A stretch of 64,000 nt of DNA. It comes from Eudromia elegans (Eukaryota > Chordata > Aves > Tinamiformes > Tinamidae). How positions within the stretch are numbered: position 1 is the stretch's first letter; every line of letters begins with the position of its first letter. The position numbers were made by a program, and so were the translations under genes. The stretch spans positions 3,222,896 through 3,286,895 of the forward strand of contig PTEX01000060.1 in the NCBI GenBank assembly GCA_003342815.1, in the 5' to 3' direction. Under the pieces are notes generated by a model. The model was given only the letters and a program-made list of their open reading frames with translations, did not search any database and was not told where the DNA came from. This document shows, in pieces, positions 1-13,831 of this stretch.

Positions 1-3000
1 GAAGAGGGCCTTCCTTCTGTCAAATCTTTTGCAAGTGAGACTAATCAATTACAACTTAATAGCTTGAACAACAATATAATATAGTCTTTTATTTTAGGAC
101 ACTGCCTGGCACCTTAATTCCAGAAGCTCCTCTGCAGCCCTTAGCAAGTCACTTGTTTTTTCATAGTCTTTTAATAGAGGACTAAAAGCCCATCCATTTT
201 CCACTTTCTTTGCCTCCTGTTTTCAGTCTAAACAAACTTTTTAAAGACTCTACACCTTCCTGGCTCATCTCAAAGACAGCCTAATCCCCACTGCAGCTTC
301 TAAGCACATCAACATAAATAAAACATAACAAGTAAAAGCATCTCTCTGCCTTTCCCTGGCTGCTTTGACCCTCGTCACCGGTCCCTGGAGTGCAAGATGA
401 AGACTGAAAACTGTGCTGTTCACAGAGCTGGTGGGCTGCATGCAGGTAGAGACATGAACTACCATCTTCCCCCTGCATTTTTGTAAGGAAATACAAATCG
501 GTGGAAGTTTTCTCCACCTGGGCTGGCAAACTAGATTCTGCCTGTCAGCTGTGGGGAGCCTGAGGGCTGCAGTGGCTGAGCTAGCAAGTCCTGCCAAGAA
601 GCAGGGTGCACTCGGCTGAGCCCAGCGCCGCGCGGATGCAGCCCTGCGGCTCCACACTTTGATTTTCAGCCTAGAGTCTTTAGAACCGACTGCATCTGGA
701 ATGCCAGGAGTGGTTTTGATTTAAATGTATGTTTGGATACGACTACGGTATAAAGGAAACCAAGTCTGTTCCCCTGTGTTGTTGATATGAGGCTGTGGAG
801 GGAGTCCTGAAGCTGTGCTCGTTAGCCCTGTAGTTCACTGTTTGCTGCTCTGCCTCTTTGGAGTGGTTTTGGACAAAAAGAGGCATCTCTCTTTCCACTT
901 CTAGCACAGACCCTTTGAAATGACAGGATGCAGACGGTGCAGCAGAAAGTGCCTGCAGCACCATGGATCCCGCTCGCTCTCTGTGCCAGTGCAAAGTCTC
1001 AGTCATGACTGCGATTCCCCCATCCAGGACCTACAAGCGAGAACCTCATGTCCTTCTACAGAAGGTAACAGCAGTGGAGGCTGCACAAGAAGGCAGTAAG
1101 GGGAAGTTCTCCTTCATATCCCAGGAGCCCAGCGAGGAGTTAGGAGGCAGAAATATCTCCTCTAATACAGGCAAATATTTCATACTAGCACACAGGATTG
1201 CTTAAAGTCACAAATGTGACACAAACCTGTCCTATCACAGGACTTGAAAGCTTTAGTACGGTTCCATGATAGAGGCTAAACCCAAATTGTCAGGCTATTA
1301 CTCAAATTTCAGCAAATCCTTCTGAATTCCAGACTGTGTTCCTGCCTGAAATGATTATACATTCATAGCTCCTTACTAAGACCTCACCCGTAACCAGCAC
1401 AGCTGCAGTACTGTCTGTAAGGCACTTCTTGCATTTATTGTGCATTGCTACTGCTTTTGTTACTCATGAACAAATACCACAGTCATCCTAATGAAATGTC
1501 AATGTACTAAAAGGGTTGCATAATTGCAACTGTATTTGGAACTCAGGCAAGTGGCTGGAAATGGTATCAGTAAAAACATTAACACAGGATATTCTTATCA
1601 TGAACAGAGTTTCTTCTCCTCTCTCTCCATTTCCTTTATGACACTAATTTCTATTTTTGATGTTGAAAGACAGAAACAGACAGCATATTGCACTATGTAA
1701 ATAGGAAAGGAAAAGTCCCTGCAGCAGCTTCTAGACTGTTATAAGAAAATGCATTTAGAAACTTGAATATGCTTCTATTTACTCAACTTCAATCCAGGAT
1801 GCATCAGCATTTTTCTTTTTTTTTTTTAAAAGATCTTAAACTCAGCTAAAAGCCTTCACTCCAGACACAGTATTAACCAGAAAGCATTTTATCTCTTGTT
1901 TAAAATACTTTGGATCCTTTTTGCATTCTAGCCTAGTTGGGAGAACTTCCTGGAGCTTTCTTTCAGTTAACCCTTTCTGCTGCACTCAGCAGATGCTGTG
2001 GCTTTAATATCATATTTTTACCACAGTTTCAACATAAAAGCATTTTATGGTTTTATGAGGCACCCCTTTATCACGGGGTGTCTGCTTGGGAGTGCTTAGG
2101 TGCCTCTCTTGGTCAAAAAGTCCCAGCATGGTAACACCTAGAATCTAGGAGATTTTGAATCCAAAGAGAGCTCAGGTTATATCAAGTTGGTACAATGAAA
2201 TCCTAAGACAGCTCAGGCACTGGGAGTGGTAGGTCTAGCATGGGAACTCAGCTAGATCAATCTTTCCATTTGTCTCCTGGGTCAATTACCTCAGGTAAAA
2301 GGCCACATTAATGCAGCTCTGCAACTTCCCATCTCCCAGCTAACTCATTTTACTCATTAATTGGAGTAAGTATAGGAAAGAAAAAAGGAACAGTCACAAC
2401 CACGCAGTGTAAACAGCTCTCAGTCTAGATGCACTGGATCCATGCAGCTGAACATCCCTAACCACATCCCTACCAAGTGCTGAAGAGGCCTGCCTGGATT
2501 TCGAGTCCTTTCCAGGATGGATATCTGCTTGGATTATCACCTCATGGAGAAGCTAAGAGGTAAAATGCATAGAATAAGACAGTCCCTAGCTGCAAAGTGA
2601 AATGTTAAAAGCGACCGGAAGACGTAAGTCAACTAATGGTCCACTCAGCCTGGTATTTCTTTCCAAATGCAGTCAACAACAGTTGAGAAAGAAACAGATA
2701 ACACAATATTTATCCATGATACTCTTCCAGCTGCTGCTGATTTATGGCTCTGAATAACTTTGATTTACACTGAATGAAATACTCCACTCAATAAAATGGA
2801 ATCATTTCATTCTAATAACTTTTAAACTAAAACAAAATAAAAGGTTAGACAATCAGGGGAAAGAAAAACCAAAACCACCAGCTGCTGTCTTATTATCCAA
2901 TATTACCTCCTAGAAAAACATTTTGCAATCTTTCTATCTCTCCATCAGTGAAGCTGTTCTACTTTGTATAAAATGATGCTCTTAAACTGCAATTGCAATC

Positions 3001-3260
3001 TTTCATTATTCAGGAAAGCATCCTCAATGCAACTAGAAACTCTGCTCCTCGCTCTGGCTTGATGAAATATTTAAGTATCTTGCAGAAACTGTAACACTAC
3101 TAGAAGCCTGTGCAGGTGAAGATAGGATTAACGCTGGTCAGTGGTCAGGACACCCATCTGTGACTTAGGAGCCCCTCGTTCACAACCTGTACCTGCGTCT
3201 CCAAGGGGTATTCTCACCACTGGGTTCCCTGGCTCACTTAATAATTATTTGTTTTACAGG

Positions 3261-3319
3261 AACTTTGAGAGGAAACACTTTGAGAGAAGAACACTTTGAG
3301 AGGAAACTTTGAGAGAAGA
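3261..3319. repeat. Short tandem repeat, four diverged units
   Basis: Four copies of a unit of about 14-16 bp built on ACTTTGAGAG(G/A)A, alternating GGAAAC and GAAGAAC endings. Confidence 0.8.
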
Positions 3320-3474
3320 TAGATACTCTTCTCGATGCCCCTCTCTTTGAATGGTCTAATTATGCTTTAGGAAGATGAGGGTGAGCTCACCTAGGAAGGA
3401 GAGGAAGGTAAAACCCAGGTCCCCTTCAGAGGTGGCCTGGAAAGGAGTGATTTTGCCACAGCTTTTGTGGAGGG

Positions 3475-3519
3475 AAAAAAAAAAGANNNNAAAAAAAAAA
3501 AAAAAAAAAAAAGAAAAAA
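3475..3519. repeat. Poly(A) tract interrupted by a 4-base assembly gap
   Basis: A long A run is broken by NNNN at 3487-3490. The true A-run length is therefore unknown. No LINE or SINE body is recognisable just upstream on the plus strand. Confidence 0.9.
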
Positions 3520-4539
3520 GGCATGCCTTGATTTACCCTTGGCTGCTGAAAAGTAATTTGGAACTAATGTTGCCTCAAACAAAATGTTTGCTCAGCTTTA
3601 GTGGGGTATTCTGAAGTCTTAGACCTGAAATTTGTAGATAGCAAGTTTTAATGCGGGCAACCCAGTATTGACAAATGCTCAAAAGCATTAAAAAAAAGTA
3701 TTAAATTATTACAAATCAAACAAACTGCATAACTTAAACTGCTGCATACATTGAAAACTAAAGGAAATACAAATGCCTAATGCAGTAAGCTTCAATATGT
3801 TAAACTACTGATTTCAAGAAGAAGCTTGGCACTTGCCAATCTCATTCAATTCTCAGCTGTAAGAGTGAATTTCTTACTCAAATTTCATAGTACTGCATGT
3901 AAACCATGACTTGACCTTTTTACTATTATTTGCAGCTGTATAAAATCTGAAGTTTTACAAATGCTATGAATTGCTCATCATGTGTGACTTGGGATTACTT
4001 AAAATTTACTCATCGCGCGTTTCTGGAACACGGCTATCGACGTCCAGGAGCTAAAAACGTTTGCAAATTCCACATCACCTCCAAATACCGTTATCTACAC
4101 TGTCACATTAGGAAAAACAACACAGTTAAACGTTCTCATGTATCAGCCCCAAGCCGAGGTGAGGGAGCAGACGGGTCTGGCTACAACAGGGACCGTTCTG
4201 GATCTCTCTGTTCCAATCTGGAGATGTTAGGGGTGCTCCACAGATGAGCCCACCTCAGACACCTGCCAGCATGGAGTGAGGAGAAGAGTAAAAGATCACT
4301 TTAAGAGTGACAACAACCCTCACCTTGTTGCCTGCACTATGGGAAGGAGAAACAGTCATTACCTAATGGCAGCTCATATCATAGGGTGTAGCTTCATGGG
4401 GAGGAGTAGCTAACACCCATCTGATTTGCACACAGACAGGCTCAAGAGTAAATTTTTGGAAAAGTGAAATCTAAATACCTATTTAATTTCCAATTAATTT
4501 CCATCTTTTTTGTTTTTTCCTTCTTCTTCTTTTCCCCTA

Positions 4540-6420
4540 AATCATGTGTATCTCGAAGGGCCTTTGGAGGCCTAGCCAATTTAAATCACTTGCAATGAAG
4601 ACGACTGTCGCACCAAGCCTTCGGTCACTGCTCGGCCGCACCACCCAAAGCAAATTCACCCTCCCGTGCCAGGCGGGCCTCACCTCGGCCATCTCCTACA
4701 CACCCTGCCAGGCCTCACTTCATATGTTCCTCTATTAAAAGATGCCCCCTCTCCTGCACAAAACACATAAGCCCCTCAAGGGCCGGGACATGCAGTGAAG
4801 CCCCAAGGCTCACGGCAGGCTGAAGCACCTCACTCCCACTGAAGACGATGGGTTTTTACTTATCAGATCAAGGAAATCAGGTGTAACTTCACTACAAACA
4901 CGGTGTTCGGGGACAGGGTATCCCAGACAGTGGCACAAGGGGAACGAGGCCATCAGCTCCACCTCGTGAAGGGAGCAAATGCTGAAACCAAGTTGTGTTG
5001 TTGCTGAAACAAACGTTTCCGATGAGTTTTGGTAAGGTGAGGGAGAAGCCGCCGGAGAGGAAGGCAACGGTTAAACTAAGTCCTGCCGGTGCCTGGAGGG
5101 AGACGAGGGGCAGCAGGAGGCAGCAGAGCAGAGCCAGGTTTTCCCCACGGGAGCTGCTCTCCTCCTCCTCCTCCTCCTCCATGTGCGTCCCCCCCTTCCC
5201 GGTGGCCTTTCCCACGAGCGGTGCCCCTGCTCCGCCGCCGCCCTCGGCGCTTACCACATCTTCCCATTCCTCCGGCTCTGCCCCGCGGTCCTCGGCCCCT
5301 CTGCTCCAGCCGCCCCGGTGCCCACGGGAGGACTTGCCCGCGTACCGCCCGTGTCTCCCGTGGTGGCAAGGAGGAGGAGGGAAGGGAAGTTCGGAGGCTG
5401 TGGGGCGTTGCGAGAGGCGCGGGAGGGAAGGAAGGGGAATAAACACGCACACGCAGGAGAAGAAAGAAAAGAAAACAAGTCCCGTGAAGGCAGCAGGACG
5501 CGGGGAGGCTCCTCCCTGCATGGCGGGACCTCCCCGGCCCGCGTGGGAGTGTGACCCGGCGGGGGAGGCTGGGCCACCTCTCTTATCAGGGGGCCACAAC
5601 GGTGGGGCGGGTGGCCCCTCGCGGGGCCAGGGAGAGGCTCGGCCACCCTGGGCACCCTGGCCCTGTCCCCCTGCTCGCCTTTGGCGACAGCGTCTGGGTG
5701 GAAAAATCCACCGGGGCCGACACAGCTGCGTGTGAATTCAGGTTTGTGCAGGAAAACCAGTTGGGACGGCTAAGGCAGGCGGTGCTGCCGGTGTTTCGAC
5801 AAGCGCTGCCGAGGGGCTTGGCAAAGACGAGCCGGGCCGTGCGGCGCGGCCGCCGTCCCCGGGGTCCCTTCACCAACGGGAGGCTTCAGCACCGGGAGGA
5901 AAACACTGCCAAGGGCAACACCGAGGCCCCAGTGCCATCCTGCTTGCCCGGCTCCTGCGCTGGCAAGCAGGAAACACTCCCTTCCACCCCGGTTTGACTG
6001 GGAATGGCTACTCCGGACAGAGGTGTAGCCATAACATGAGAGGACAGAGAGAGCAGGTCCTGCCCGTGCAGTAGGAAAACCGGGCACTTTGGAGTATCGT
6101 CACTCCCATGGTACCTGTCAGATGTTCAGCATGGAGGTGGCTGCAGCGTGAAGCAGCAATGGGCACTGGTCATTGGAAAAACATTCCTGCTTTCCATCCT
6201 GACAGGCCCGGAGCACTGTGTGGCACGGTGGCAGGCGGGCAGCGCGTCCACACCGGGGCCTTGCACCACCTGCGAGCCGTGGGGCGGCACAGGCGGAGGC
6301 CATCGCGAGGCCGGGGCAGGGCCATCGGCTGTGGGTTCATCCAAAACCTTATTTTCAGATGTGGTAGGAGCCTAAAGGAAACGGAAAGCTCGGAGGCTCC
6401 CTACAGGGTTACACCTGTCG
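4540..6420. promoter_or_regulatory. CpG-island-like GC-rich block inside the DLG2 intron
   Basis: Against an AT-rich background this block is strongly GC-rich and dense in CpG, with the core at about 5050-5880. It contains a GC box (GGGGCGGG at 5604-5611), a (CCT)n tract near 5158-5180 and many GCCG/GCGC stretches. Long frames on both strands (for example 4995-5735 plus and 4892-5599 minus) are low-complexity Pro/Arg/Gly/Ser text, as expected where GC content suppresses stops, so I do not call them genes. The block could be an internal promoter (of a short DLG2 transcript or a non-coding RNA) or an orphan CpG island. No TATA box or clear first exon is visible. The limits are approximate. Confidence 0.6.
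5156..5180. repeat. (CCT)n triplet run
   Basis: A run of about seven TCC/CCT triplets in the core of the GC-rich block. It reads as poly-Ser or poly-Pro on one strand and poly-Gly/Glu on the other, which inflates the overlapping open frames. Confidence 0.85.
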
Positions 6421-9214
6421 AGCGCAGCAGCAGATGTGTAATATTTTTTCCTTGACTAATACTAGACTCCATAGAGAGCTGATGATTTCCGAGGTATGTA
6501 ACCACAGAAGGCTCTTTACTCCAGATGAATTACCACTGTGCTATTTAAATGCGAAGCTGCCATAGCAGGGCATACGTGTTGATGAAATACTCACCGGGAT
6601 TTGGCTTCCCGGTGCTGTTCTGCTGCTGCAGCATTCCGGTGTTTTTATAATTCCCAGTGGGGTGGACACAAGATGATCCCTTGGGAGGGAGACCTTGTTA
6701 ACCAGCTGAGTACCACTGCACCACATACCTAGCAAGTTGCAGGTATTGTAACTGCAGAGTATTTAAAACTCTAATAAAATGTTCCTTTGCTTAAGTGGTG
6801 TTCACAAGCAGCAGCTCCTATCAGCGCAGAAGAGCTCAAAAACTTACAGAGAGTAGAAATTGATCCTTAAAAACAATAAAAATATAGGAATAGCCATTTC
6901 CAATATTTATAAGCTCAGCCTGGAAATTTGCCAGTGGCAAATCCAAGATGCTGCAGAAGTAGCTTTTTCTTCCCATTAAACTCTCTTCCAGATAACCTAA
7001 GACTTCAGCTGTTAAAACAAAACATCAATTCTCATCCCTTTCCTGCTTTGCATGAGAAAGTTTTGGCAGCCTGCCAAATTATCTTCAAAGTAGGAAAAGC
7101 AGAAATGCAATTAAATTCAGAGGCATACTGGGGATAGGCAGCACAAAATAAAGAGATCAAACTTTACATATAGGAGGGAAAGAAAGACTTAGTGAAAGAA
7201 AAGTGAAAACACCAGCAAAGAGAACAACATGCTAACATATTCCATTGATAGAAAAGAATATGGTGATAAATCAAGCTTTTTTTCATGGCAAGCCATGTTC
7301 ACCCACCTTTCATTATTACAAAAAAAGGGATTTTGATTTTATGATCTGCCTTTCTCATGTAGATCTCCTATGATATTTCTATTTTTTATGCCAGAGTAGC
7401 TCAAAAATAGTATGCCCAGATGCACAGACAATCACACCTAATAACTCAAACGTCCTAACACAGACCAGGACGAGTAAGCAGTCAATAATTTGTGATCTAA
7501 TTTATGGCTGTCTGCAAAGCAAGCATGTTTTGCTTAATGGGGTGAGTGTCTCTTTATTAACTTACTGCTAAATTATGCACTGAACTAACAGCATTGTCAG
7601 AGGCCTGTAAACAGTGCAGATATGAATCAGTGTTTTGTGCCGGTACTGTAATTATAACAACATCCTGAACAGGTTTTATGCAATTGCAATGCACTTAAGT
7701 CTGGTGCTTGATAGACTTAATTCAAGATCAAAAGTTAACAAACGATTTAAGCATTGAATGACAAAGCAGACACACTTCTGTGTTGATATATAATGATGGT
7801 CGAATACAGCCATGTTTTCAACCTGACTGAGAGACACATGACAGCTTCTTAAAGGGCATGTTCACTCCTGGGAATAGTTTTGATGTTAAATCCGAAAAAC
7901 TTCCCTCAGTTTTTCCCTGTTATCTCTCCCAATTCACTTCCTGTGATTAAGCAGTCTAGAGCTACAAACAGATGCCAACAGGTACGAGCCTTTACCCAGC
8001 CAACCTGCAAGCGGCCACTTGCTCATGTTCCCTCTCTTCCATTTCTTCCTTCATTCAAGTTTCTCTGCCAATCGGCACTCAATAGTTACAGCATTGTGAT
8101 TTTTTAAATTTGAATTTTCAAGTGTTGAATAAGCAGTGTAAAATTCTAAAGTGTTCTCCCTGATCTATGTTTAGTGAAATACAGACATAATAAAAAAAAC
8201 TGAACAGAATGCAATCTTGAGTTTTACATGCATTATCTTGTGCTTTTGTTAACAAGATATACATGAGAAGGGATGTCCTTATCCTCAGAGTTTCTCTTCT
8301 GCTACTTATACCTAGCTGAATTCATAATCCTTTGATACATCACAGTGGATTAATCGATAAGGAAAGAGAACACAAATCTAATTTGTTTAAAACCTTTCCT
8401 AGTAGTTATTTATTTAAGCCTTCAAACCACAGAAATAGGGAAAAAATCACTGTTCTATTTTGTTCCAAGCTTTCTCAATGATTTGCTAGGTGACAGAGGG
8501 CAAGTTATTTTGGTTCTTGTCTCCTCCCATCAGCATGTGTGTTATGTTCCCTTTCCCACACCAAGTCACTTTAAGAGCTGAGAAAGAAAAAGATTTTGTC
8601 GAACTAAACTGTTATGGTGATGTTAGAAAAACAAAGAATGCATAAAAATGCAGCATTAACACAAACCTAAACCTCCTAATCCTAATTACTAATTAGAGTC
8701 ATATTTGGAAAAATAGCATATATTTGTCAAAAAAATGAATGCAGCACTGCCTTGGCATTTTTTAACCTATGGTATTTAGATAACTGGAGATCTATGGGCT
8801 TAGTCCACCAAAGATGACTGACAGTAACTGTGCTTTTCTAAACATGCTTAAGTTCTACTTACAAAGATCCACACTACCAGAGAAAAAATATATAGAGATA
8901 TATGTTCACAAACTGGAAGACACTAGAAACAAGATTCCTAGAAAAAAAAAATGAATGGAATAGCTACAGGTCCAGGCAGCTTACCAGGGTAATGTGCCTC
9001 TAGGCACAACTACTTTCTTTCCTTTGACTCACCCCTCACATCAACCCTCTTTCCTTTTGAGTAAAACGCAGGCTTACATACCAAAACAACCTTTGGTAGT
9101 ACCTTAACCCTTAAAATTCAAGCTGCAAGCTCAAGGCAAAAATCTTTCTTGCAATCCTGCAAACAAATATACTTGCAGTCTCATCTGCAGTAACAACATG
9201 ATTTCTGTGTAATT

Positions 9215-9280
9215 CATAGAATCATAGATAGAATCATAGAAACTATAAATGGAAAGAATTATTTTGACCTAAAACAGTTT
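9215..9280 (-). mobile_element. Old CR1 LINE 3'-end fragment
   Basis: The plus strand opens with repeated (AATCATAGA) units, then a diverged TGGAAAGAATTATTTTGACC. This corresponds to the reverse complement of the CR1 3' end with its terminal octamer-like repeat. It is strongly diverged and the far limit is uncertain. Confidence 0.5.
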
Positions 9281-10380
9281 CAGTTCATGATTGCTGGAAA
9301 ACATCATATTTTGGGGGTCTCCTTTATGTTAGTTGTAATTGACAACTTTTCATTATTCCTTTATTAATCTTTTAAATCAAATTATACCATACACTTTTAG
9401 TTCCATAAGCTGATTACTTCTATTTTCACATAGTACACTATTTTTTTTTAGATGTATGTTGCTGTTTAAAAGCTAGAATATCAATTATGATGAATAAATG
9501 TGAGTAGAAGGAACTGCTGAGATGGTATACTGGAATTGCTTGCTCTACCTAGGCCAGACCTAAGTGACTGAGCTAGTGTATTTTTGCTTTGACACAAACT
9601 CAAATAAAATAGGAAAAGGCCCTGAGCCATACATTATTGAAGTTCTCTTTTCTTTCAAAGTGGAAAAAGGACTCCATAACTCTAAATTCAGAGCTTCTTT
9701 ATTAAACTGTAGATTCTTGCATGTGGACATCTGACATTTGCAAGACTGAAGCAGAACTTTTTAAGCATCAAAAGTCTTAAAAGATCAAATGGTTAAGGAA
9801 AATTGTCCTTCAACTCAGTGGGAATGGTTGCTGCTTCTAGAGGCTTTCTATTCTCTGTCTGTCACTGACTTGAAACTCAGAGCTTCAAAGTAACATGGTA
9901 TGCAGCGTTCAGCAAAAACTAATTTTCAGGCAGTCCCAAGACTATTATATTCACTTTTAGTAATAGAAATCAAATCCAGAATTAATAATTTTCTATTCCA
10001 TAAAGTTATCCACCAAAGGAAAACAGCAAAGTGGCATCTTTTCTCTATGATGTATGCACATCATAAAAGATTCCACAGCTTTCTGCATTTCGTGAGCTTA
10101 GCTGCCTGCGTCGGTGTCCTTGGCTGAAGTCTGCACTCTGTAAGGTAGAAGTGAAAGGGCAGGTTTTCTCAGCTGCGACACTAATGCATCCATCTGAAGA
10201 TGCTGGGCTCCACTGCTAGAGTCAGTGACCTGCTTTTAAAGCCCAGATGTGGCTTCTGCTTCGGCAGGGGAAATGTTATACCTTCAAAAGAAACTCTCTA
10301 GTCTGAGAGATATACAAGTAGAAAATATATTGATGTTCTAGGGCTGTATTGTTGGCTTCCCTTTGTCTCTTCCTACTCTC

Positions 10381-10473
10381 TCTAGGTGTCCCTGCTTGAG
10401 CAAGGAGGTTGGACTAGATGATCTCTAGAGGTTCCTGCCAAACTCAACCATTCTGTCCTGGGTGATTCTGTGA
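10381..10473 (+). mobile_element. CR1 LINE 3'-end fragment, plus orientation
   Basis: It contains GGTTGGACTAGATGATCTC, AGAGGTTCCTGCCAA, CTCAACCATTCTG and a terminal TGATTCTGTGA, which is the typical avian CR1 3' end. It is 5'-truncated to about 90 bp, as usual for CR1, and lies tail-to-tail with the longer copy at 10888-11612. Confidence 0.88.
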
Positions 10474-10887
10474 AAATCTCCTCTAAAATAAGGATTGTGC
10501 AGTGTATCAGTTGCCACACTAGTTTTAGAACTGGATGCATTATTTTAGAGGGAGCATTATGCAAAAATAGTAGTTATTAAACATCTGAAAGTTCAGGAAG
10601 GCATTACAGAAACCTTCTGTATGCTGTGTAATTAAATGTTCTGTTTCTTTAAGAAAATAAATAAAATGTATGTTATAAAAATTAATACAGTCTAAAGTAG
10701 CTGATAAATTTTTATATTTTTTAAGTGTTATTATAGGGATAAAGGCCATGAAGTGATCCAAACCCTAAACAGGTTTGGGGTATCTATTGTCAGTAAAAGT
10801 CAGTAAAAAGAAAAAAACAAAAAAGCACCTTTTCCAAATTCACAAACAGTTTTTATACATAAAGTACAATATATGGGATCAAAAAAT

Positions 10888-11612
10888 AATTCAGTTTGGA
10901 AAGGACCTCTGGAGGTCATCTAGTCCAACCTTCTTCTCAAGGCAGACTTACCTTCAAAGTTATATCAGGCAAGCTTTGAAAAACTCCAGAGATGGAGATC
11001 TGACACCTCTGAGCTACTAGTGACAGTGCCTGATTATCCTCATTGCAAAGATTTTTTTTCCTTCATACTCCTTGAAATTTCTCTTGTCAAAACTTCCATC
11101 CACCTCTAGTCCTTTCTCTGTGTATATCTGAAGAGAATTGAGTTCTGTCTCTCCTATGAGGTTCTGAAGACTGCAATTCAATGCCCCCAACAGCCTTTTC
11201 TCCAGGCTGAACAATCCAGCATCTCATGAATCTTGTGCCCTAGACCATTGACCATCTTTAGTTGCCTTCAACTGGGCATTCCTTGCCCTGTCAATTTCTC
11301 TCTGGCACTGAGGCATCCCAAAGCTGACTCACTGTTCTAGGTATGGACTTGCTAGTGCTGTATAGAGGGGAAAAATCTCTTTTCTTGCTGCCCTGCTGCC
11401 TGTGCCCCTACTGATGCAGACCTCCATGCGCTGGCCATCATCGCTGCAAGGGACGCTGCTGACTCATGTGCAAGCCGTTCTCATGGGCAATGCTGGTTTC
11501 CAGCTAGGCAAGTCCCCAGCCTGAACTACCTCGGAGGGCCACTCCATCCCAGGGACAGGACTTGCCATATGTTTCTGTTGAACTTTTATAAAGCTCCTGT
11601 TGACCTGCTGCT
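10888..11612 (-). mobile_element. CR1 LINE 3' part, about 725 bp, minus orientation
   Basis: On the plus strand it runs from the 3' terminus (GGAAAGGACCTCTGGAGGTC, then ATCTAGTCCAACC) through the non-coding tail and into the end of ORF2: TTTTCTCCAGGCTGAACAA, CATCTTTAGTTGCC, GTGCTGTATAGAGGGG, and TGCAAGGGACGCTGCTGACT to GAACTTTTATAAAGCTCCTG. The order is that of reversed avian CR1. It is diverged, with several small deletions, and the 5' part is missing. Confidence 0.85.
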
Positions 11613-12675
11613 TTATTTGTCAGCATGCATATAAGACTTGCAAGAGTTTGCAGCATTAAGTCTATTCTTGCAGATCACTTTTACCATCTCACTGTTTGAG
11701 AAACTTTACTTAGCTCAAAGGTACTTCACATAAAATACAGTAAGGGTGATTTTACATTCCAGTATGATTTAAGAGCACAGCATAGATTTAAAATGCAGTT
11801 GACAGTCCACACTACTATTTAATATAAAGTAGCCTTAGGCAGACTCTGAGATAAAAGTGGACACGAAATATATGGACACTATATATTTTTCCTGTCCATA
11901 AATATCTATTTCCTACTCCGAATGAATTTGAAATGGGGCTTCTGTTAGGGACCTGGGTTATAGCCATTCTTACGGGACATTACTGCCTGCTGTTGAGATT
12001 TTGTTCCTATAGAGTGGCCTCGGTTGATAAATACATTGTTATGTAAAATTAATTATCATGTAAGACAGGGAGACTGCCCCAGGATACACTCTGTGGCCTA
12101 TCAGTAATGATCAATGATAAACATATTCTTGGATATTCCCCAAACATGACAGGATCTGTTTCCTTGCTAGCACTGGAGCAAAGAGGAATTCTCAGTAGTG
12201 AAGAAAAGGAAAGAGAACTCTTCAACAGGTGAAATAAAATAAAATTTTGCCATCCAAAACCTTATAAGCTTGGAGTACACAGACTTTTTTACTACTGAAA
12301 ATGAAAGTGAGATCCTTTGAATGATTTCTGCCCCCTTCACTGTAAAATAGTGAAAAACGACAGTGTTCTATAATGACGTAAAAGCAACACGCCAAAAAGG
12401 AAAATATAGGTCATTTTATGATGTGATTCTTCTCTGCTATTTTAGATCTCACAGTGAGCTGAATCATGATTTAGAAATGCCTGTTTTTCTTCACTGACTG
12501 TAAGGGGACCCTGAGATGACTAGCTTAGAAGTAGATATCCAAATTTTAGTCATAAAGGTACATGAAGTGATTCCCATTCTCTTTGTCTATGCTTATATTT
12601 AGGCCAAAAAATTCTCGATCACTGGCATCTACCATTACTCTTCACAACCACAGTAAAAAGGACAGTCATTTCCAG

Positions 12676-12692
12676 AAAAAAAAAAAAAAAAA
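12676..12692. repeat. Poly(A) run of 17
   Basis: A simple A run. No SINE or retrocopy body is recognised next to it. Confidence 0.8.
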
Positions 12693-13663
12693 GAATCCTC
12701 CTCAATTGCTAAATGAATATAAGAAATATCCTAAACCTACTCCCAAAATTGGCAAAGTCCCCATATGTCTAACTTTGAGTTAAGGGACAAAGTTTTGGCA
12801 AAAATATTCCTGTTACCATCTGGTCACATTTCATGATTTTTAGACCATCTGTATTTGGCAAAGAGCTCAGATTCCAGTGCTGAGATTATGAAAGCTTCAA
12901 AATTTTAGCTCAAGTTTTCTGAGCTTGTTTTTATTTTATTTTTTTTAGGATCAGAAGTCTTTGCAACAGATAGATGGGTGGCAGTCTCCACGACAGACAG
13001 AGACATTCAGTGCACAATGAGAAACTCTGCTAATTGCTTGAGATATGCTGTCATGTGTTTGAGAACCACAACTTAAGAGTGATACTGTGAGCTACAGCAA
13101 TTTTCAAGACGATTCTCAAGATATAGAACACAGCAGTCAAATCTTTACTGAGGGAAAGAAGCCAGCTAGAAACAGCAGATAGCCTACCTTGCTCCTGCTG
13201 TCAAAGCCAACAAGGAGGCTCTACAAACCTTATGGGCGTGAAGAGCTGTGCTTATTTAGCAATAGCTCTGTAGTCTGGACAGTCTAGGTAGCCCTAATGT
13301 GTAACTCCAGGCACAGTCCCCTAGCCATGAATCTACGATGACTGGGCACAGAAGACATTCATGCTGCTATATCTGTTTCATCATTAGGTCCCCATTTGCC
13401 TCCTGTACTAAATGAAATGGCTGGTAGCAAGATGGAGATGCTCAGCAATTACACCTTCACAGAGGCATCATATTTGATTGCTTAACTAATCTTAACTCAA
13501 TTGCTTTCAGCTACTTAAACCCATTCTCCTACTTTAGCAGACAGGAGATGTCCAGTTGTTTACTTTCCCCCTCCATGTGAAAGATTCAGCTCTCATTCAG
13601 GTACAAAGTAGGTCAAACAAAGGCACTTTTCATTTCCAAGCATACATAATAAGTGAGACTTTA

Positions 13664-13831
<168 letters not shown>

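Noticed and set aside
2057-2107. Nested short inverted repeats (GAGGCACC with GGTGCCTC, and ACCCC with GGGGT)
   Set aside because: Arms of five to eight bases are expected by chance in a window this size, and no element ends or target duplications are present.
3475-3519. Poly(A) as the tail of a processed pseudogene or SINE
   Set aside because: No coding or SINE-like body lies upstream, and the tract is interrupted by an assembly gap.
4892-5735. Long overlapping frames on both strands (up to 246 codons)
   Set aside because: They lie in GC-rich, triplet-repeat DNA that lacks stop codons by composition. The translations are Pro/Arg/Gly/Ser-rich with no domain, and both strands are open over the same bases.
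8470-8530. Possible MIR-like text (GGTGACAGAGGGCAAGTTATT)
   Set aside because: Only a short partial likeness to the MIR core; nothing before or after it supports a SINE.
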